This document shows positions 8,382 through 19,292 of a DNA stretch of 62,797 nt, one piece after another. The translations under genes were made by a program, and so were the position numbers. Under the pieces are notes generated by a model. It was given only the letters and a program-made list of their open reading frames with translations. It was not told where the DNA came from and searched no databases. This DNA is from Terriglobales bacterium. GTDB lineage: Bacteria; Acidobacteriota; Terriglobia; Terriglobales; Acidobacteriaceae. Numbering within the stretch: position 1 is the first letter of the stretch; each line of letters starts with the position of its first letter. The stretch spans positions 1-62,797 of the forward strand of contig JAICXB010000022.1 in NCBI GenBank assembly GCA_025980765.1, written 5' to 3'.

Positions 8382-9698
8382 ATGGCCCAACCGCATTATT
8401 TTGGTACCGAGGTAAGTTCTACAAATCGAAGAATTCATAGAGCTTCGCAATGTCGCAAAGCGCAGCTCGTGTGCGCGATTGGAGTTATGTATGCGATTGC
8501 GGCGGTGGCGCAGACGCCGCCGCGAATCACTCTCGACCAGGCAATCGATCTAGCCATCCAGCACAATCATGCGTTGAAGGCGGCACGCACTCAGATTCAG
8601 CAGAGCCAGGCACAGGAGATCACGGCGGCGATCCGTCCGAATCCGCTGCTTTCAATTAACGATCTTTTCATTCCATTCACTGCGGCGACGGCAGATAACA
8701 TCAACACCATTTCTGAGTTCGATCTCGGCGTCGGCTACACTTTCGAGCGCGGACAAAAGCGCAAACGACGAATCCAAGCGGCCCGCGATCAGACCACCGT
8801 AACCGAATCTCAGGTGGCCGACGCGGAACGCACACTCGCTTTTAACGTCGGCCAGCAGTTCGTGAATGCGCTGTTAGCCAAAGCAAATCTCGAACTGGCG
8901 ACGCAGGACCTCGAAAGCTTTCAGCAGACCGTCAACATTGGCGAAGTCCAGTACAAAGCTGGACAAATCAGCGAAGGCGACTTCCTCAAAATCAAGCTCC
9001 AGCTTCTGCAATTCCAGAACGATAAATCTGCGGCACAGCTTGCGCAGGTGCAGGCTTTGGCTGCCCTGCGTCAGCTCCTCGGCTACGAATCGGTTCCCGC
9101 AAACTACGAGTTGGAAGGCGATTTGGCTTATCAGCCGGTCAATGCCGGCCTGATGGATCTGGAAGCCAAGGCGCTCACCTCGCGACCCGACTTGCGCGCG
9201 GCTGAGCAAGGTATCACCGCGGCCAAGAGTCAGAATCGATTGGCAATTGCGAATGGCAAGCGCGACTTCAACAGCACCTTCCAGTACTCCCACCTTTCCG
9301 GACTGAACACCGGCGATCTGCTTTTCAGCATGGAGCTGCCAATCTTCGATCGCAATCAGGGCGAGATCGCGCGAACGCGCTACGCCATTACACAGTCGGA
9401 CGAAACCGCGCGGGAGGCGAAAGAAACTGTGATGACCGATGTGCGCAGCGCCTACGAGTCGCTCACAACCAATCAGCAGATTGTGCAGCTTTATCTCAAC
9501 GGGTACCTGAAACAGGCGCAGGACTCGCGCGACATCAGCGCTTACGCCTACCAGCGTGGCGCTGCCAGCCTGCTGGATTTCCTCGACGCGGAGCGCAGCT
9601 ATCGCGCTTCGCAGTTGGGATATCGCCAGGCCTTGGCCGCATACATGGTTGCGCTCGAGCAACTCCGCCAAGCGGTGGGAACGAGGAGCTTGCCATGA
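8382..9698 (+). CDS. TolC-family outer-membrane efflux protein (CusC/CzcC type)
   Basis: The outer-membrane channel of a tripartite RND pump. The mature protein has two tandem outer-membrane-efflux repeats (about 55-235 and 245-430) rich in heptad-like coiled coil; conserved text includes ITLDQAIDLAIQHN, IRPNP and GAASLLDFLDAERSY. A signal sequence precedes AQTPPRI. The ATG at 8382 follows GGAGG by about 10 bases; an in-frame TTG at 8361 is possible but lacks this site. Its stop overlaps the start of the periplasmic adaptor gene by four bases, so the genes are translationally coupled. Confidence 0.9.
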   Translation: MAQPHYFGTEVSSTNRRIHRASQCRKAQLVCAIGVMYAIAAVAQTPPRITLDQAIDLAIQHNHALKAARTQIQQSQAQEITAAIRPNPLLSINDLFIPFTAATADNINTISEFDLGVGYTFERGQKRKRRIQAARDQTTVTESQVADAERTLAFNVGQQFVNALLAKANLELATQDLESFQQTVNIGEVQYKAGQISEGDFLKIKLQLLQFQNDKSAAQLAQVQALAALRQLLGYESVPANYELEGDLAYQPVNAGLMDLEAKALTSRPDLRAAEQGITAAKSQNRLAIANGKRDFNSTFQYSHLSGLNTGDLLFSMELPIFDRNQGEIARTRYAITQSDETAREAKETVMTDVRSAYESLTTNQQIVQLYLNGYLKQAQDSRDISAYAYQRGAASLLDFLDAERSYRASQLGYRQALAAYMVALEQLRQAVGTRSLP

Positions 9699-10849
9699 AT
9701 TCGATTTCCCGGCGCCTCCCATTTTGGGCAGCAATACTTTTCGTGGCAGTACTGTGCCTCTCCGGCTGCGGGCGCCAGGAAACTGATGCCCAGTCAGCCA
9801 ACTACGCGGCCACCAAGCCAGGACTGTTCACGGTGCCGGCGGATCAAATGTCACATGTGCAGCTTTATACCGTAGAACCTGCGGACCTGAAACGGGTGTT
9901 GCGGCTGACGGGCGCGGTCGCTTATAACGCGTTCCGCACTACTCCGGTGTTTTCGGCAATCGGTGGCCCGGTTGCGCGAGTGGTGGTTACGCCCGGACAG
10001 CACGTGAAACGCGGGCAGCCGATGCTCTACGTCAGCAGTCCGGATTTTTCGCAGTTGCGCGCCACATATCTCAAGGCATTCGACGCCTACGCCGTCGCCA
10101 GCAAGAATTATGCGCGTTCTCAGGATCTGTGGGCGCACCACGCCATCGCCGAGAAAGATCTGTTGGACGCCGAGTCGGCACGCACGCAAGCTCAGGCCGA
10201 CCTGCAGAATGCGGAACAAAATTTGCGAATTCTGGGCGTGAAGAATCCGGCCTCTCTCGCACAAGGGACTCCTTCACCGGAGCTTCCCGTCCTCGCTCCT
10301 CTTGACGGCGAGGTCGTCGAGCAACAGGTTGCGCCGGGACAACTGCTGCAAGCCGGGGCCACGCAGTGCTTCACCATCTCTGACATGAGCACCGTGTGGG
10401 TGCTGGTGAATGTGTACCAAAACGATCTCGCGTATGTGCACGTAGGCGACCCGGTAACTATTCACACTGACGCTTATCCACAGGACTTCTCCGGCAAGAT
10501 TTCCTACATCGCCGCTGCGCTGGATGCGACGTCGCGCACTCTGCAGGCGCGCATTGTCACGCAAAATCCCGGCGAAAAGCTGAAGAAGGACATGTATGTT
10601 ACCGCGACCGTACAGGCCGGCGACATTCGCGGCGCACTGGCGGTACCGGATTCGGCGTTGCTCCGAGATGCGGAGAATGAGCCGTTCGTGTATGTCAGCA
10701 CCGGAGGCAATCAATTCGCGCGGCGGCCGGTGCGCACGGGACAAAGCATGGGAGGACAGACCCAGGTGACAAATGGCCTCAAACCGGGAGACCAAGTCGT
10801 CGCACAGGGCGCGTTGTTCCTGCAATTCGCCAATTCATTGCAGCAGTAA
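9695..10849 (+). CDS. RND efflux periplasmic adaptor (CusB/CzcB type)
   Basis: The membrane-fusion protein joining the inner-membrane RND pump to the TolC channel. The 384-residue product has a lipoprotein-type signal (VAVLCLSGCG, lipidated Cys about residue 26). It then has the biotinyl-lipoyl halves (GGPVARVVVTPGQHVKRGQ and VLAPLDGEVVEQQVAPGQ), an alpha-hairpin between them, and beta-barrel and membrane-proximal domains. It lacks the long His/Met-rich extensions of some CusB proteins, so the metal is not predicted. Four-base overlap with the upstream TolC gene and 10 bases to the RND gene mark one operon. Confidence 0.92.
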   Translation: MNSISRRLPFWAAILFVAVLCLSGCGRQETDAQSANYAATKPGLFTVPADQMSHVQLYTVEPADLKRVLRLTGAVAYNAFRTTPVFSAIGGPVARVVVTPGQHVKRGQPMLYVSSPDFSQLRATYLKAFDAYAVASKNYARSQDLWAHHAIAEKDLLDAESARTQAQADLQNAEQNLRILGVKNPASLAQGTPSPELPVLAPLDGEVVEQQVAPGQLLQAGATQCFTISDMSTVWVLVNVYQNDLAYVHVGDPVTIHTDAYPQDFSGKISYIAAALDATSRTLQARIVTQNPGEKLKKDMYVTATVQAGDIRGALAVPDSALLRDAENEPFVYVSTGGNQFARRPVRTGQSMGGQTQVTNGLKPGDQVVAQGALFLQFANSLQQ

Positions 10850-10859
10850 TCCACATTCG

Positions 10860-13800
10860 ATGATCCATCGCATCGTTCAATTCGCCATTCGCAATCGCTT
10901 CCTGGTGTTCATGCTCACGGCATTGCTGATCGTCGCCGGCGCAGTTTCTTTCCAGCGGATGCCGGTGGACGCCTATCCCGATCTGTCGCCGCCGATGGTG
11001 GAGATCATCACGCAATGGCCGGGACATGCGGCGGAGGAAGTTGAGCGGCAGGTCACGCTACAACTCGAGTTGGCGCTGAATGGGATTCCCAATCTGGTCT
11101 TCATGCGTTCCATTTCGCTCTACGGCCTCTCCGATGTTCGTCTGACCTTTGAGGACAATGTAGACGATTATTGGGCGCGCCAAGTGGTATTTGAGCGATT
11201 GGGCGATGCCACACTTCCTTCCGGCATTACCCCCAGCATGGCCCCGCTGTTCAGCCCCAGTGGACTGGTGTACCGGTACGTCCTCGAAAGTCCGGACCGC
11301 AGTCCACAGGATCTGAAGACCATCGAGGATTGGGTCCTGGAGCGCGCCTACAAATCGGTCCCGGGAGTGGCCGATGATTCCAGTTTGGGCGGCACCACTA
11401 TGCAATATCAGGTGCTGATGGACCCGGCGCGGCTGTATGGATATCACCTCACAGTTCCCCAGGTGGTAAATGCGCTGGCCAGCAACAATTCCAATGCGGG
11501 GGGCGGGTTCTACTCGCAGGGCGGCCAGTTCTACTACGTCCGCGGGCTGGGGTTGCTTCGTGACACCAATGACATCGGAGACGTGATTGTCGGCAGCAAT
11601 AAGGGCGTTCCAATTCGGGTCAAAGACATCGGCGACGTGACCATCGGCAACGCTCCCCGCCTGGGAGAGTTTGGTTTTCAGAAGAATGACGATGCTGTCG
11701 AAGGTGTGATCCTGATGCGGCGCGGAGAGCAGGCGCAGCAGGTACTCAAGCGCGTCGAACGCAAAACCGAGGAACTTAACAGCACGGTTTTGCCAAAGGA
11801 CGTGAAGGTGCGTCCGTTTTATGACCGAAGCGACCTGATCGCGCTGACCACGCGGACCGTCGAAGATAACCTTCTTCGCGGCATGATTCTGGTTTTGATC
11901 GTGCTGATTTTCTTTCTGGTCAATCTGCGCGCCGCAATTATCGTGGCGCTCACGATTCCTCTCAGCCTGCTTTTTGCGTTTGTCCTGCTGCATGCCGAAG
12001 GCATTCCTGCCAACTTGCTGTCGATCGGCGCCATTGATTTCGGCATTCTCATCGACGGCACCGTCGTGATGATGGAGAACATCTATCGCGTTCTCGCGGA
12101 ACGCCAGGGGCAGGACTACAAGCTCAATGAAGTAATTCTGACGGCGGCGCGCGATGTGGATCGGCCTATCTTCTATTCCGTCGCGGTGATTATCTCTGGG
12201 TTCTTGCCGATTTATGCGCTGAGCGGCCCATCGGGCAAACTCTTTCACCCCATGGCCGACACCATGTCCTACGGTCTGGTCGGCGCGCTGATATTGACAC
12301 TAACTCTGGTCCCCGCACTGGCGTCCACCTGGTTTCAGCGCGGAGTGCGCGAGCGCGCCAACAAATACTACGACTGGGTGAAGAACGCTTATGCGCGAGT
12401 GTTGGATCGCTCTCTGGCTTATCCGAGAGCGACGACAGTCGTATGTGTCGTGATCTTCGGGCTCACGCTGCTGCTGGTCCCATTCATTGGCGGCGAGTTT
12501 ATGCCGCATCTCGATGAAGGCGCGCTATGGGTGCGCGCCACCATGCCATACACCATATCGTTCGAGGAAGCCAGCAAGATCGCTCCACAGATTCGGCAGA
12601 TCCTGATGTCATATCCGCAAGTCACCGTTGTGGGCTCGGAGCTTGGTCGCCCCGACGATGGAACCGATCCCACCGGATTCTTCAATTGCGAATTCTATGT
12701 TGGGCTCAAGCCATACGGCGACCAGAGCTGGAAAGGCAAGATTCACGACAAGCCCGAACTGATCGAGGACTTGAATAAGCGTCTCACCACCTATCCCGGG
12801 ATCATCTTCAACTACACACAACCGGCCGAGGATGCGGTCGATGAGGCGCTCACCGGCCTGAAAAGCTCTCTAGCCGTGAAGATCTACGGACCCGACCTGA
12901 ATGTGCTCCAGGCAAAGGCCCTGAAGATCAAGAAGATCCTGGAAGAAACTCCAGGGTTTACTGAACTAACGGTCGTGCGCGAGTTGGGGCAGCCCAGTTT
13001 GTTGGTTGATGTGGATCGCGACAAGATCGCCCGCTACGGGATCAACGTTTCCGATGTGGAAGCCGTGGTGCAGGCCGCGGTTGGCGGACAAGCCGCGACT
13101 CAGGTAGTGCAAGGGGAAAAATTATTTGACCTCGTCGTGCGCATGCAGCCGCAATTCCGCAGCAGCGCGCAGCAGATCGGCAACCTGCTGGTGGGAACGC
13201 CAGACGGGCAGCAGATCCCGCTCACGCAGTTAGCTACGATTACGGAAGGCAATGGCGCGTCTTTCATCTATCGCGAAAACAACTCCCGCTACATCGGCGT
13301 GCAGTTCAGCATTGAAGGTCGTGATCTGGCGCGCTCCGTGCAGGACGCGCAGAAGCGCGTGCGCAAAGAAGTGCCGGCTCAGGTGGGATACAAGATTGAA
13401 TGGACGGGCGAATACAGCCAGTATGTGACCGCCAGAGATCAACTTGCCGTGATCGGACCGCTGGCGGTACTGCTGATCTTTTTCATCCTCTTTGCGCTCT
13501 ATGGGAATTTCAAATTTCCCATCGCTGTGGCTCTCGGGGTCGTGCTTACAGTGCCAGTCGGCGCGCTGATCGCACTCAAACTTACCGGAACTCCCTTCAG
13601 CGTTTCTTCAGGACTTGGACTCCTGGCGCTGATTGGGGTCTCAGTTGAAACCGGGGTGATCCTGGTTTCCTACATCAACAAATTGCGAATCGACGGAATG
13701 GATATCCTCAGCGCGACGCGAGAAGCCTCATTGCTGCGGCTGCGTCCAATTATGATGACCGCGCTGGTGGCCTGCCTCGGCCTGCTTCCCGCCGCGCTGT

Positions 13801-13943
13801 CTACCGGCATCGGGTCGGATACCCAGAAGCCATTTGCGATCGTAATCGTCACCGGCTTGATCTCGCGTCTGCTGCTTGGTTTTTTCCTGAATCCCGTGCT
13901 GTACCTGCTCGTCGCGCGAGACGGAGATGTGCTCAAGGTCTAA
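10860..13943 (+). CDS. Heavy-metal efflux RND pump (CusA/CzcA family)
   Basis: This 1027-residue inner-membrane proton/metal antiporter has the RND plan of twelve membrane helices and two large periplasmic loops. The N-terminus (IVQFAIRNRFLVFML) and the TM4 signature DFGILIDGTVVMMEN, with charged residues in the proton path, identify the heavy-metal-efflux (HME) branch. Length matches the family (about 1020-1050). An in-frame start 29 codons upstream lies inside the adaptor gene; the ATG at 10860 fits the conserved N-terminus. Substrate (Cu/Ag versus Co/Zn/Cd or Ni) cannot be settled by eye. Confidence 0.93.
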   Translation: MIHRIVQFAIRNRFLVFMLTALLIVAGAVSFQRMPVDAYPDLSPPMVEIITQWPGHAAEEVERQVTLQLELALNGIPNLVFMRSISLYGLSDVRLTFEDNVDDYWARQVVFERLGDATLPSGITPSMAPLFSPSGLVYRYVLESPDRSPQDLKTIEDWVLERAYKSVPGVADDSSLGGTTMQYQVLMDPARLYGYHLTVPQVVNALASNNSNAGGGFYSQGGQFYYVRGLGLLRDTNDIGDVIVGSNKGVPIRVKDIGDVTIGNAPRLGEFGFQKNDDAVEGVILMRRGEQAQQVLKRVERKTEELNSTVLPKDVKVRPFYDRSDLIALTTRTVEDNLLRGMILVLIVLIFFLVNLRAAIIVALTIPLSLLFAFVLLHAEGIPANLLSIGAIDFGILIDGTVVMMENIYRVLAERQGQDYKLNEVILTAARDVDRPIFYSVAVIISGFLPIYALSGPSGKLFHPMADTMSYGLVGALILTLTLVPALASTWFQRGVRERANKYYDWVKNAYARVLDRSLAYPRATTVVCVVIFGLTLLLVPFIGGEFMPHLDEGALWVRATMPYTISFEEASKIAPQIRQILMSYPQVTVVGSELGRPDDGTDPTGFFNCEFYVGLKPYGDQSWKGKIHDKPELIEDLNKRLTTYPGIIFNYTQPAEDAVDEALTGLKSSLAVKIYGPDLNVLQAKALKIKKILEETPGFTELTVVRELGQPSLLVDVDRDKIARYGINVSDVEAVVQAAVGGQAATQVVQGEKLFDLVVRMQPQFRSSAQQIGNLLVGTPDGQQIPLTQLATITEGNGASFIYRENNSRYIGVQFSIEGRDLARSVQDAQKRVRKEVPAQVGYKIEWTGEYSQYVTARDQLAVIGPLAVLLIFFILFALYGNFKFPIAVALGVVLTVPVGALIALKLTGTPFSVSSGLGLLALIGVSVETGVILVSYINKLRIDGMDILSATREASLLRLRPIMMTALVACLGLLPAALSTGIGSDTQKPFAIVIVTGLISRLLLGFFLNPVLYLLVARDGDVLKV

Positions 13944-13953
13944 GTCCAAGCGT

Positions 13954-14379
13954 TCAGACACCGCCAAGGCGCCAAGGAAAGGCAGAGAATTCAGCCAGCC
14001 TGGCAAAATCTCGTTCGTTGCTGGTGATTACGGTCACTCCCATTCGGCCAGCGCTGATGGCGATTAGCGCGTCGTTGGTGATTCGGCCCTGGCCAATCCG
14101 GTCGTAACCGTACTTGGCAGCTAATCGGGCGAGCACATTGCCCGTTCGCGTCCAGTCGCTCAGGGATGGGACCAATATGCGGCCTGCTCCTTCGAAATCG
14201 CGCTCCAGGCGTTCCACCGGCTTGCGCTGCCGGCCGCGAACTCCGGCGTAGAGTTCCTCAAGCACTACCGCGCTCAGCCAGACTGCCTGTTCGGCTGACA
14301 GAATGCGAAGGCTGAGCGCCGCACCATTCTTAATTCGCAACGCCGCAATATAAATCGAGGAGTCGAAGAGCACTGGCAT
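13954..14379 (-). CDS. PIN-domain toxin (VapC-like)
   Basis: The 141-residue product has the PIN-domain acidic quartet: D6 in LFDSS, E41/E42 in VLEELYAG, D103 in TNDALIA and an acidic residue in SNERDF near 122. PIN toxins of VapBC pairs are Mg-dependent RNases, often cutting tRNA. Its ATG directly abuts the stop codon of the upstream small gene (TAGATG), as in coupled toxin-antitoxin operons. It is convergent with the metal-efflux operon, 10 bases away. Confidence 0.88.
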   Translation of the reverse strand: MPVLFDSSIYIAALRIKNGAALSLRILSAEQAVWLSAVVLEELYAGVRGRQRKPVERLERDFEGAGRILVPSLSDWTRTGNVLARLAAKYGYDRIGQGRITNDALIAISAGRMGVTVITSNERDFARLAEFSAFPWRLGGV

Positions 14380-14607
14380 CTAATCTTCTAAAGCACCATA
14401 GACATCATCGATTTGGATTCCGCTCTTCACAAAGCGATCGTTGGCAGCCATCGCCAGGCGGTTCTTCCGATTTTCCTCAATCGCCAGATCCAGTGCACGG
14501 TCAATCGTTTGCGTTTCGGTCTTGGTCCCCAAGGCGCGCTGCGCCCGCTTGATTTTCGCCTGACTCAATACAAAGTGCTTGTGCGATGGACCTGTGACTG
14601 TGCCCAC
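14380..14607 (-). CDS. Antitoxin partner of the PIN toxin (VapB-like)
   Basis: The 75-residue protein precedes the PIN-domain gene and stops at the base before its start codon. It is basic at the N-terminus with a short ribbon-helix-helix-like stretch (TKTETQTIDRALDLAIEENR) and an acidic, less ordered C-terminus. This fits a VapB antitoxin that binds both toxin and operator. The upstream region to 14772 is AT-rich, with TAATG/CATTA inverted elements that could serve as operator; that is inferred. Confidence 0.75.
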   Translation of the reverse strand: MGTVTGPSHKHFVLSQAKIKRAQRALGTKTETQTIDRALDLAIEENRKNRLAMAANDRFVKSGIQIDDVYGALED

Positions 14608-14772
14608 ACTCAGCTCCCCAACGTTGAAATAATGATGTACACGCAGCTAACAATTATGAACATTATGTCATTGATCACCTGAGGGTAGAAGCGATTTTGA
14701 GTGCCGTAAGCCCCAGGCCGATTTCCCTCATGACACCAGCAGCATACCTGTGATACCGTACTACTTTGCGTT

Positions 14773-15636
<864 letters not shown>

Positions 15637-15713
15637 CCGTCGATCTGCTAACTTTGTCGTTGCATTCTCAATTGCGCTAATCCGAAACGCCGTTCGCTTT
15701 TCTCCGCAAATTC

Positions 15714-16652
15714 ATGCAACGCGTAATCACCGCAGTTGTGCTCATTCCCCTGGTGGTGCTCGCGGTTTTTCGCGCGCCCTTCTGGCTTTATGGCCTGATC
15801 ATCGCAATCATCGCTCTGATGGCCGCGCAGGAGTACCTGCGTTTGGCTGACGCTCACGCCCTGCAACCGCTCAAGATTCTTACGTACCTTGCAATCTTGG
15901 CGATTCTAGGCGACTACTATCTGCAAGTGGTGCTGCGTGGGATCCAGCCGGCTACCGTGCAAGGGCGCGACTTCCTGCACAATCCCGTGGCCCAATATGA
16001 ACTGGCACTGCTGCTGACCAGTCTGGCGCCATTCGTTTTACTGGTCGCGTGCATGCGGACTGCGGATCTGCGCCAAGCCTTGCCGTCGGCGGCTGTCTCA
16101 TATATGGCAGTGCCCTATATCGGCATCACCCTGGGTTTTCTGCTGTTCACGCGGGCGCTGATCCCCGACGGAGCCTTCGCCGTTTTTTACTTGCTGCTGG
16201 TGGTATGGGCTGGAGACATTTGCGCCTACTACATCGGGCGCGCCCTGGGGCGACATCGTCTTGCGCCGCGTGTAAGTCCGGGAAAATCCTGGGAGGGAAC
16301 GATCGCTTCCGTTCTGGGCAGCACGGCTGTCGGAACTCTATTGTTGATGTTCAACTCGCAGATTGCCGACCGTTTATATCAATGGAAACTGCTGACAACT
16401 CAGAGCGTGCTTTCCAGCGTGCCTCATCCCGAGCCAAACCTGATATGGCTGGCGCTTGCAGCATCGGTATCGATCAACATTGCGGCACAGCTCGGAGACC
16501 TGGTGGAATCCACCATCAAGCGCGGCGCCGACGCAAAAGATTCAGGCACGCTCCTGCCCGGGCATGGCGGGATTCTGGACCGCATCGATGCGCTGCTGCT
16601 GGCCTCTCCAGTGCTGTGGTACTATTGCTCTTTCCGCCTGATTCACTTCTAA
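15714..16652 (+). CDS. cdsA: Phosphatidate cytidylyltransferase
   Basis: Integral membrane enzyme making CDP-diacylglycerol from phosphatidate and CTP. The 312-residue protein has about eight hydrophobic segments and the C-terminal CdsA signature around DSGTLLPGHGGILDRIDALL. The central DICAYYIGRALGRHR and SPGKSWEG are also typical. It follows uppS by 77 bases and ends three bases before the GTG start of dxr. Confidence 0.95.
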   Translation: MQRVITAVVLIPLVVLAVFRAPFWLYGLIIAIIALMAAQEYLRLADAHALQPLKILTYLAILAILGDYYLQVVLRGIQPATVQGRDFLHNPVAQYELALLLTSLAPFVLLVACMRTADLRQALPSAAVSYMAVPYIGITLGFLLFTRALIPDGAFAVFYLLLVVWAGDICAYYIGRALGRHRLAPRVSPGKSWEGTIASVLGSTAVGTLLLMFNSQIADRLYQWKLLTTQSVLSSVPHPEPNLIWLALAASVSINIAAQLGDLVESTIKRGADAKDSGTLLPGHGGILDRIDALLLASPVLWYYCSFRLIHF

Positions 16653-16655
16653 GAC

Positions 16656-17897
16656 GTGAGTACCTCTCGACACCCAGCGCATCCGCTGGAAACCCCTCCA
16701 GATCCAGCAAGACGAATTGCCATTCTCGGCTCAACCGGCTCGATTGGCGCCAGCGCGCTAAAGATTGTTGAGGCTTATCCTGAGCGTTTCAGTGTGGTGT
16801 CACTTGCTGCCGGACGAAACGTAGATGCTGCTTTCGCGCAGTGCATCAGATGGAAGCCTGTGCTGGTTTCGATGGCAACCGAGGAATCGGCCGCGGAATT
16901 GCGCTCACGGTTATTCCAAGTCGGGATGGATATTCCAGTTCTCTCCGGAGCCGAAGGCACAGTTCAGGTCGCTACCCATCCGCAGGCCAACTTTGTAGTA
17001 AGCGCTATCGTCGGAGTCGCAGGACTGGAAGCCACCTATGAGGCGGTGCGGGCAGGAAAAACTGTCGGCCTTGCGAATAAAGAATGCCTGGTCGCGGCCG
17101 GAGAATTGATTACCCGCGAGGCCCGTCGGCAAGGCAAGCCGCTGCTGCCCATTGATAGCGAGCACAATGCCGTTCACCAATGCATGCGCGGCGGGCGCCT
17201 CGACGAGGTCAGCGCGGTTTGGCTTACGGCCTCTGGCGGACCCTTTCTACACACCCCTAAGACTGAATTTGACCATATTACCGTTGAGCAAGCGCTGGCG
17301 CATCCCACGTGGAAGATGGGCAAACGCATCACCATCGATTCGGCAACTCTGATGAACAAAGGCTTCGAAGTAATCGAGGCCTGCCGGCTCTTCAACCTGC
17401 CGCCGGACCGAGTGAAAGTGATGGTTCACCCGCAATCGACAATTCACTCACTGGTTGAATTTCGCGATGGCAGCATCCTGGCGCAGCTTTCGGTTACGGA
17501 CATGCGCCTGCCCATCCTGTACGCGCTCACCTATCCGGAGCGGCTGGAATCGGAGCTGAAGTTCGACCTGAGATCTCTCAAAAATCTCGAGTTTCACCCG
17601 CCCGATTTTGACAAATTCCCCTGCTTGCGGCTGGCTTATGAGGCAGCCGAGGTCGGAGGCGCCAAGACCATCGCTTTGAATGCCGCCGATGAGGTCGCGG
17701 TGGCGGCATTTCTCGATGGGGCAATCGGATTCAACGATATTTTCCGCACAATATCGCGGGTATTGGATGAAACTAGCCCCCACTCTGCCGAATCTATTAG
17801 GGAAGTACTCCTGATGGACGCTGAAGCTCGCGCGTTGGCTGCCGAGGTAATCGCGGTGGAAAAGTCTCCGACTGCCTCACGCGTGGGTATACACTGA
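16656..17897 (+). CDS. dxr: 1-deoxy-D-xylulose 5-phosphate reductoisomerase
   Basis: NADPH-dependent enzyme of the MEP isoprenoid pathway, converting DXP to MEP. It shows the nucleotide motif ILGSTGSIG, the substrate/metal motifs NKECLVAAGELI and PIDSEHNAV, the flexible-loop region ASGGPF, MNKGFEVIEA and VHPQSTIHSLVEF. The 413-residue length fits, with a short Pro-rich N-terminal extension. The start is GTG, three bases after the cdsA stop. With uppS it ties isoprenoid supply to cell-wall lipid carrier synthesis in one operon. Confidence 0.96.
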   Translation: MSTSRHPAHPLETPPDPARRIAILGSTGSIGASALKIVEAYPERFSVVSLAAGRNVDAAFAQCIRWKPVLVSMATEESAAELRSRLFQVGMDIPVLSGAEGTVQVATHPQANFVVSAIVGVAGLEATYEAVRAGKTVGLANKECLVAAGELITREARRQGKPLLPIDSEHNAVHQCMRGGRLDEVSAVWLTASGGPFLHTPKTEFDHITVEQALAHPTWKMGKRITIDSATLMNKGFEVIEACRLFNLPPDRVKVMVHPQSTIHSLVEFRDGSILAQLSVTDMRLPILYALTYPERLESELKFDLRSLKNLEFHPPDFDKFPCLRLAYEAAEVGGAKTIALNAADEVAVAAFLDGAIGFNDIFRTISRVLDETSPHSAESIREVLLMDAEARALAAEVIAVEKSPTASRVGIH

Positions 17898-17934
17898 GTT
17901 TCTTTGGCCCGTCTGGGCGGGTGAACCATTTCTG

Positions 17935-19287
17935 ATGCAATCATTGTTTAACTTCTTCATAGCGGTCGTCGCCGTAGCCTTTGTGCTCGGCGTGATGATC
18001 CTCGTCCATGAATTCGGACACTACGCCGTGGCTAAGCTTTGCCGCGTTCGCGTCGACGTCTTTTCTCTGGGATTTGGCAAGCGCCTGGCGGGCTTCCGTC
18101 GTGGTGACACCGATTACCGCATCAGCGCCCTCCCTCTGGGCGGATACGTCAAGATGGCCGGTGAAAACCCCATGGAGGCGCGCACTGGAGATGCCAGCGA
18201 ATTCATGTCGCATCCGCGCTGGCAGCGGCTGCTGATCGCGGTTGCCGGCCCGAGCATGAATATCCTGCTGGCGATTGGCATCGTAACCGCCGTCTTTATG
18301 GTTCATTACAGCCACGACTGGTACCTGGATCAGCCTAGCCGTGTCGGATGGGTCGAGGAGAACTCTCCTGCAGATCGCGCCGGTTTGAAGCCGGGTGACC
18401 TGATCGTACAGGTCGATGGCGAGCAGAATCCGCTGTGGGAAGACACGCGGGCAAAAATCGCGATCAGCCCTTCGCAGCCACTGCCGTTAGTAGTCAAGCG
18501 CGGCGACCAGATCGTCAATACCACGCTCATTCCTGACACCTACGGCCCCAGCAAGATTGGCGAAGCCGGCGTATATCCGTCAGAACAGATCACGGTCGAT
18601 AGCACTGACAAGGCGATGCCCGCTTACAAAGCCGGCATCCGCGATGGCGATGACATCGTGGCCATCGATGCCACGCGGCTGCACTCCATCGAAGAACTCA
18701 CGCATTTTCTGCAGACGAACAAAGACAAGCCTGTCCAGGTCACTGCTGTGCGCAATGGTCATCCGCTGGAATTTGAAATGACGCCGATTTACGCCGATGC
18801 CGGCGATTCGCAAAAGCAGTGGCGAATCGGGTTTACCAGCGCCATCCATCAGCATGTCGACAAACTTCCGTTTCCGCAGGCCTTCCATCGTTCCATCGAG
18901 CAGAATGAGAAATACTCGCTTTGGCTGGTGGAGTTAGTGCAGAAGATGGTCGAGCGCAAAGTTTCGGTCAAGATGATGAGCGGACCGATTGATATCGCCC
19001 GGGTCTCAGGCGAAGCTGCCCGCGAACCCGGCTGGACGCCGCTGCTGCTGCTGATGGCGGGAATCAGTCTCAATCTGGGAATCTTCAACCTGTTCCCAAT
19101 CCCAATTCTCGACGGCGGAGTAATTCTGCTGTTGCTGATCGAAGGCCTGATGCGCCGCGACATCAGCATCCAGATTAAAGAGCGGATCTATCAGGCCGCG
19201 TTTGTCTTCCTGGTGCTGTTCGCCGCTATGGTCATCTTCAACGACATCACCAAGACGCTGCCGGGACTGTCGAAGCTGCTGCCCTGA
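17935..19287 (+). CDS. rseP: RseP-type site-2 zinc protease
   Basis: Intramembrane M50 metalloprotease that cleaves anti-sigma factors and remnant signal peptides. HEFGH in the first membrane helix (residues about 22-26) and NLFPIPILDGG in the penultimate one provide the zinc ligands. Two PDZ domains (about 120-205 and 205-290) lie between. The 450-residue length is standard. It closes the uppS-cdsA-dxr-rseP run, with the convergent HTH-Mop gene six bases downstream. Confidence 0.95.
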   Translation: MQSLFNFFIAVVAVAFVLGVMILVHEFGHYAVAKLCRVRVDVFSLGFGKRLAGFRRGDTDYRISALPLGGYVKMAGENPMEARTGDASEFMSHPRWQRLLIAVAGPSMNILLAIGIVTAVFMVHYSHDWYLDQPSRVGWVEENSPADRAGLKPGDLIVQVDGEQNPLWEDTRAKIAISPSQPLPLVVKRGDQIVNTTLIPDTYGPSKIGEAGVYPSEQITVDSTDKAMPAYKAGIRDGDDIVAIDATRLHSIEELTHFLQTNKDKPVQVTAVRNGHPLEFEMTPIYADAGDSQKQWRIGFTSAIHQHVDKLPFPQAFHRSIEQNEKYSLWLVELVQKMVERKVSVKMMSGPIDIARVSGEAAREPGWTPLLLLMAGISLNLGIFNLFPIPILDGGVILLLLIEGLMRRDISIQIKERIYQAAFVFLVLFAAMVIFNDITKTLPGLSKLLP

Positions 19288-19292
19288 TTGGC

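Noticed and set aside
11058..12248. 396-codon minus-strand frame opposite the RND pump gene
   Set aside because: It is the antisense shadow of a strongly conserved gene in GC-rich codons; no family resemblance.
14608..14772. Possible tRNA or small RNA between the antitoxin and uppS
   Set aside because: AT-rich with short inverted motifs but no cloverleaf; best explained as promoter and operator space.
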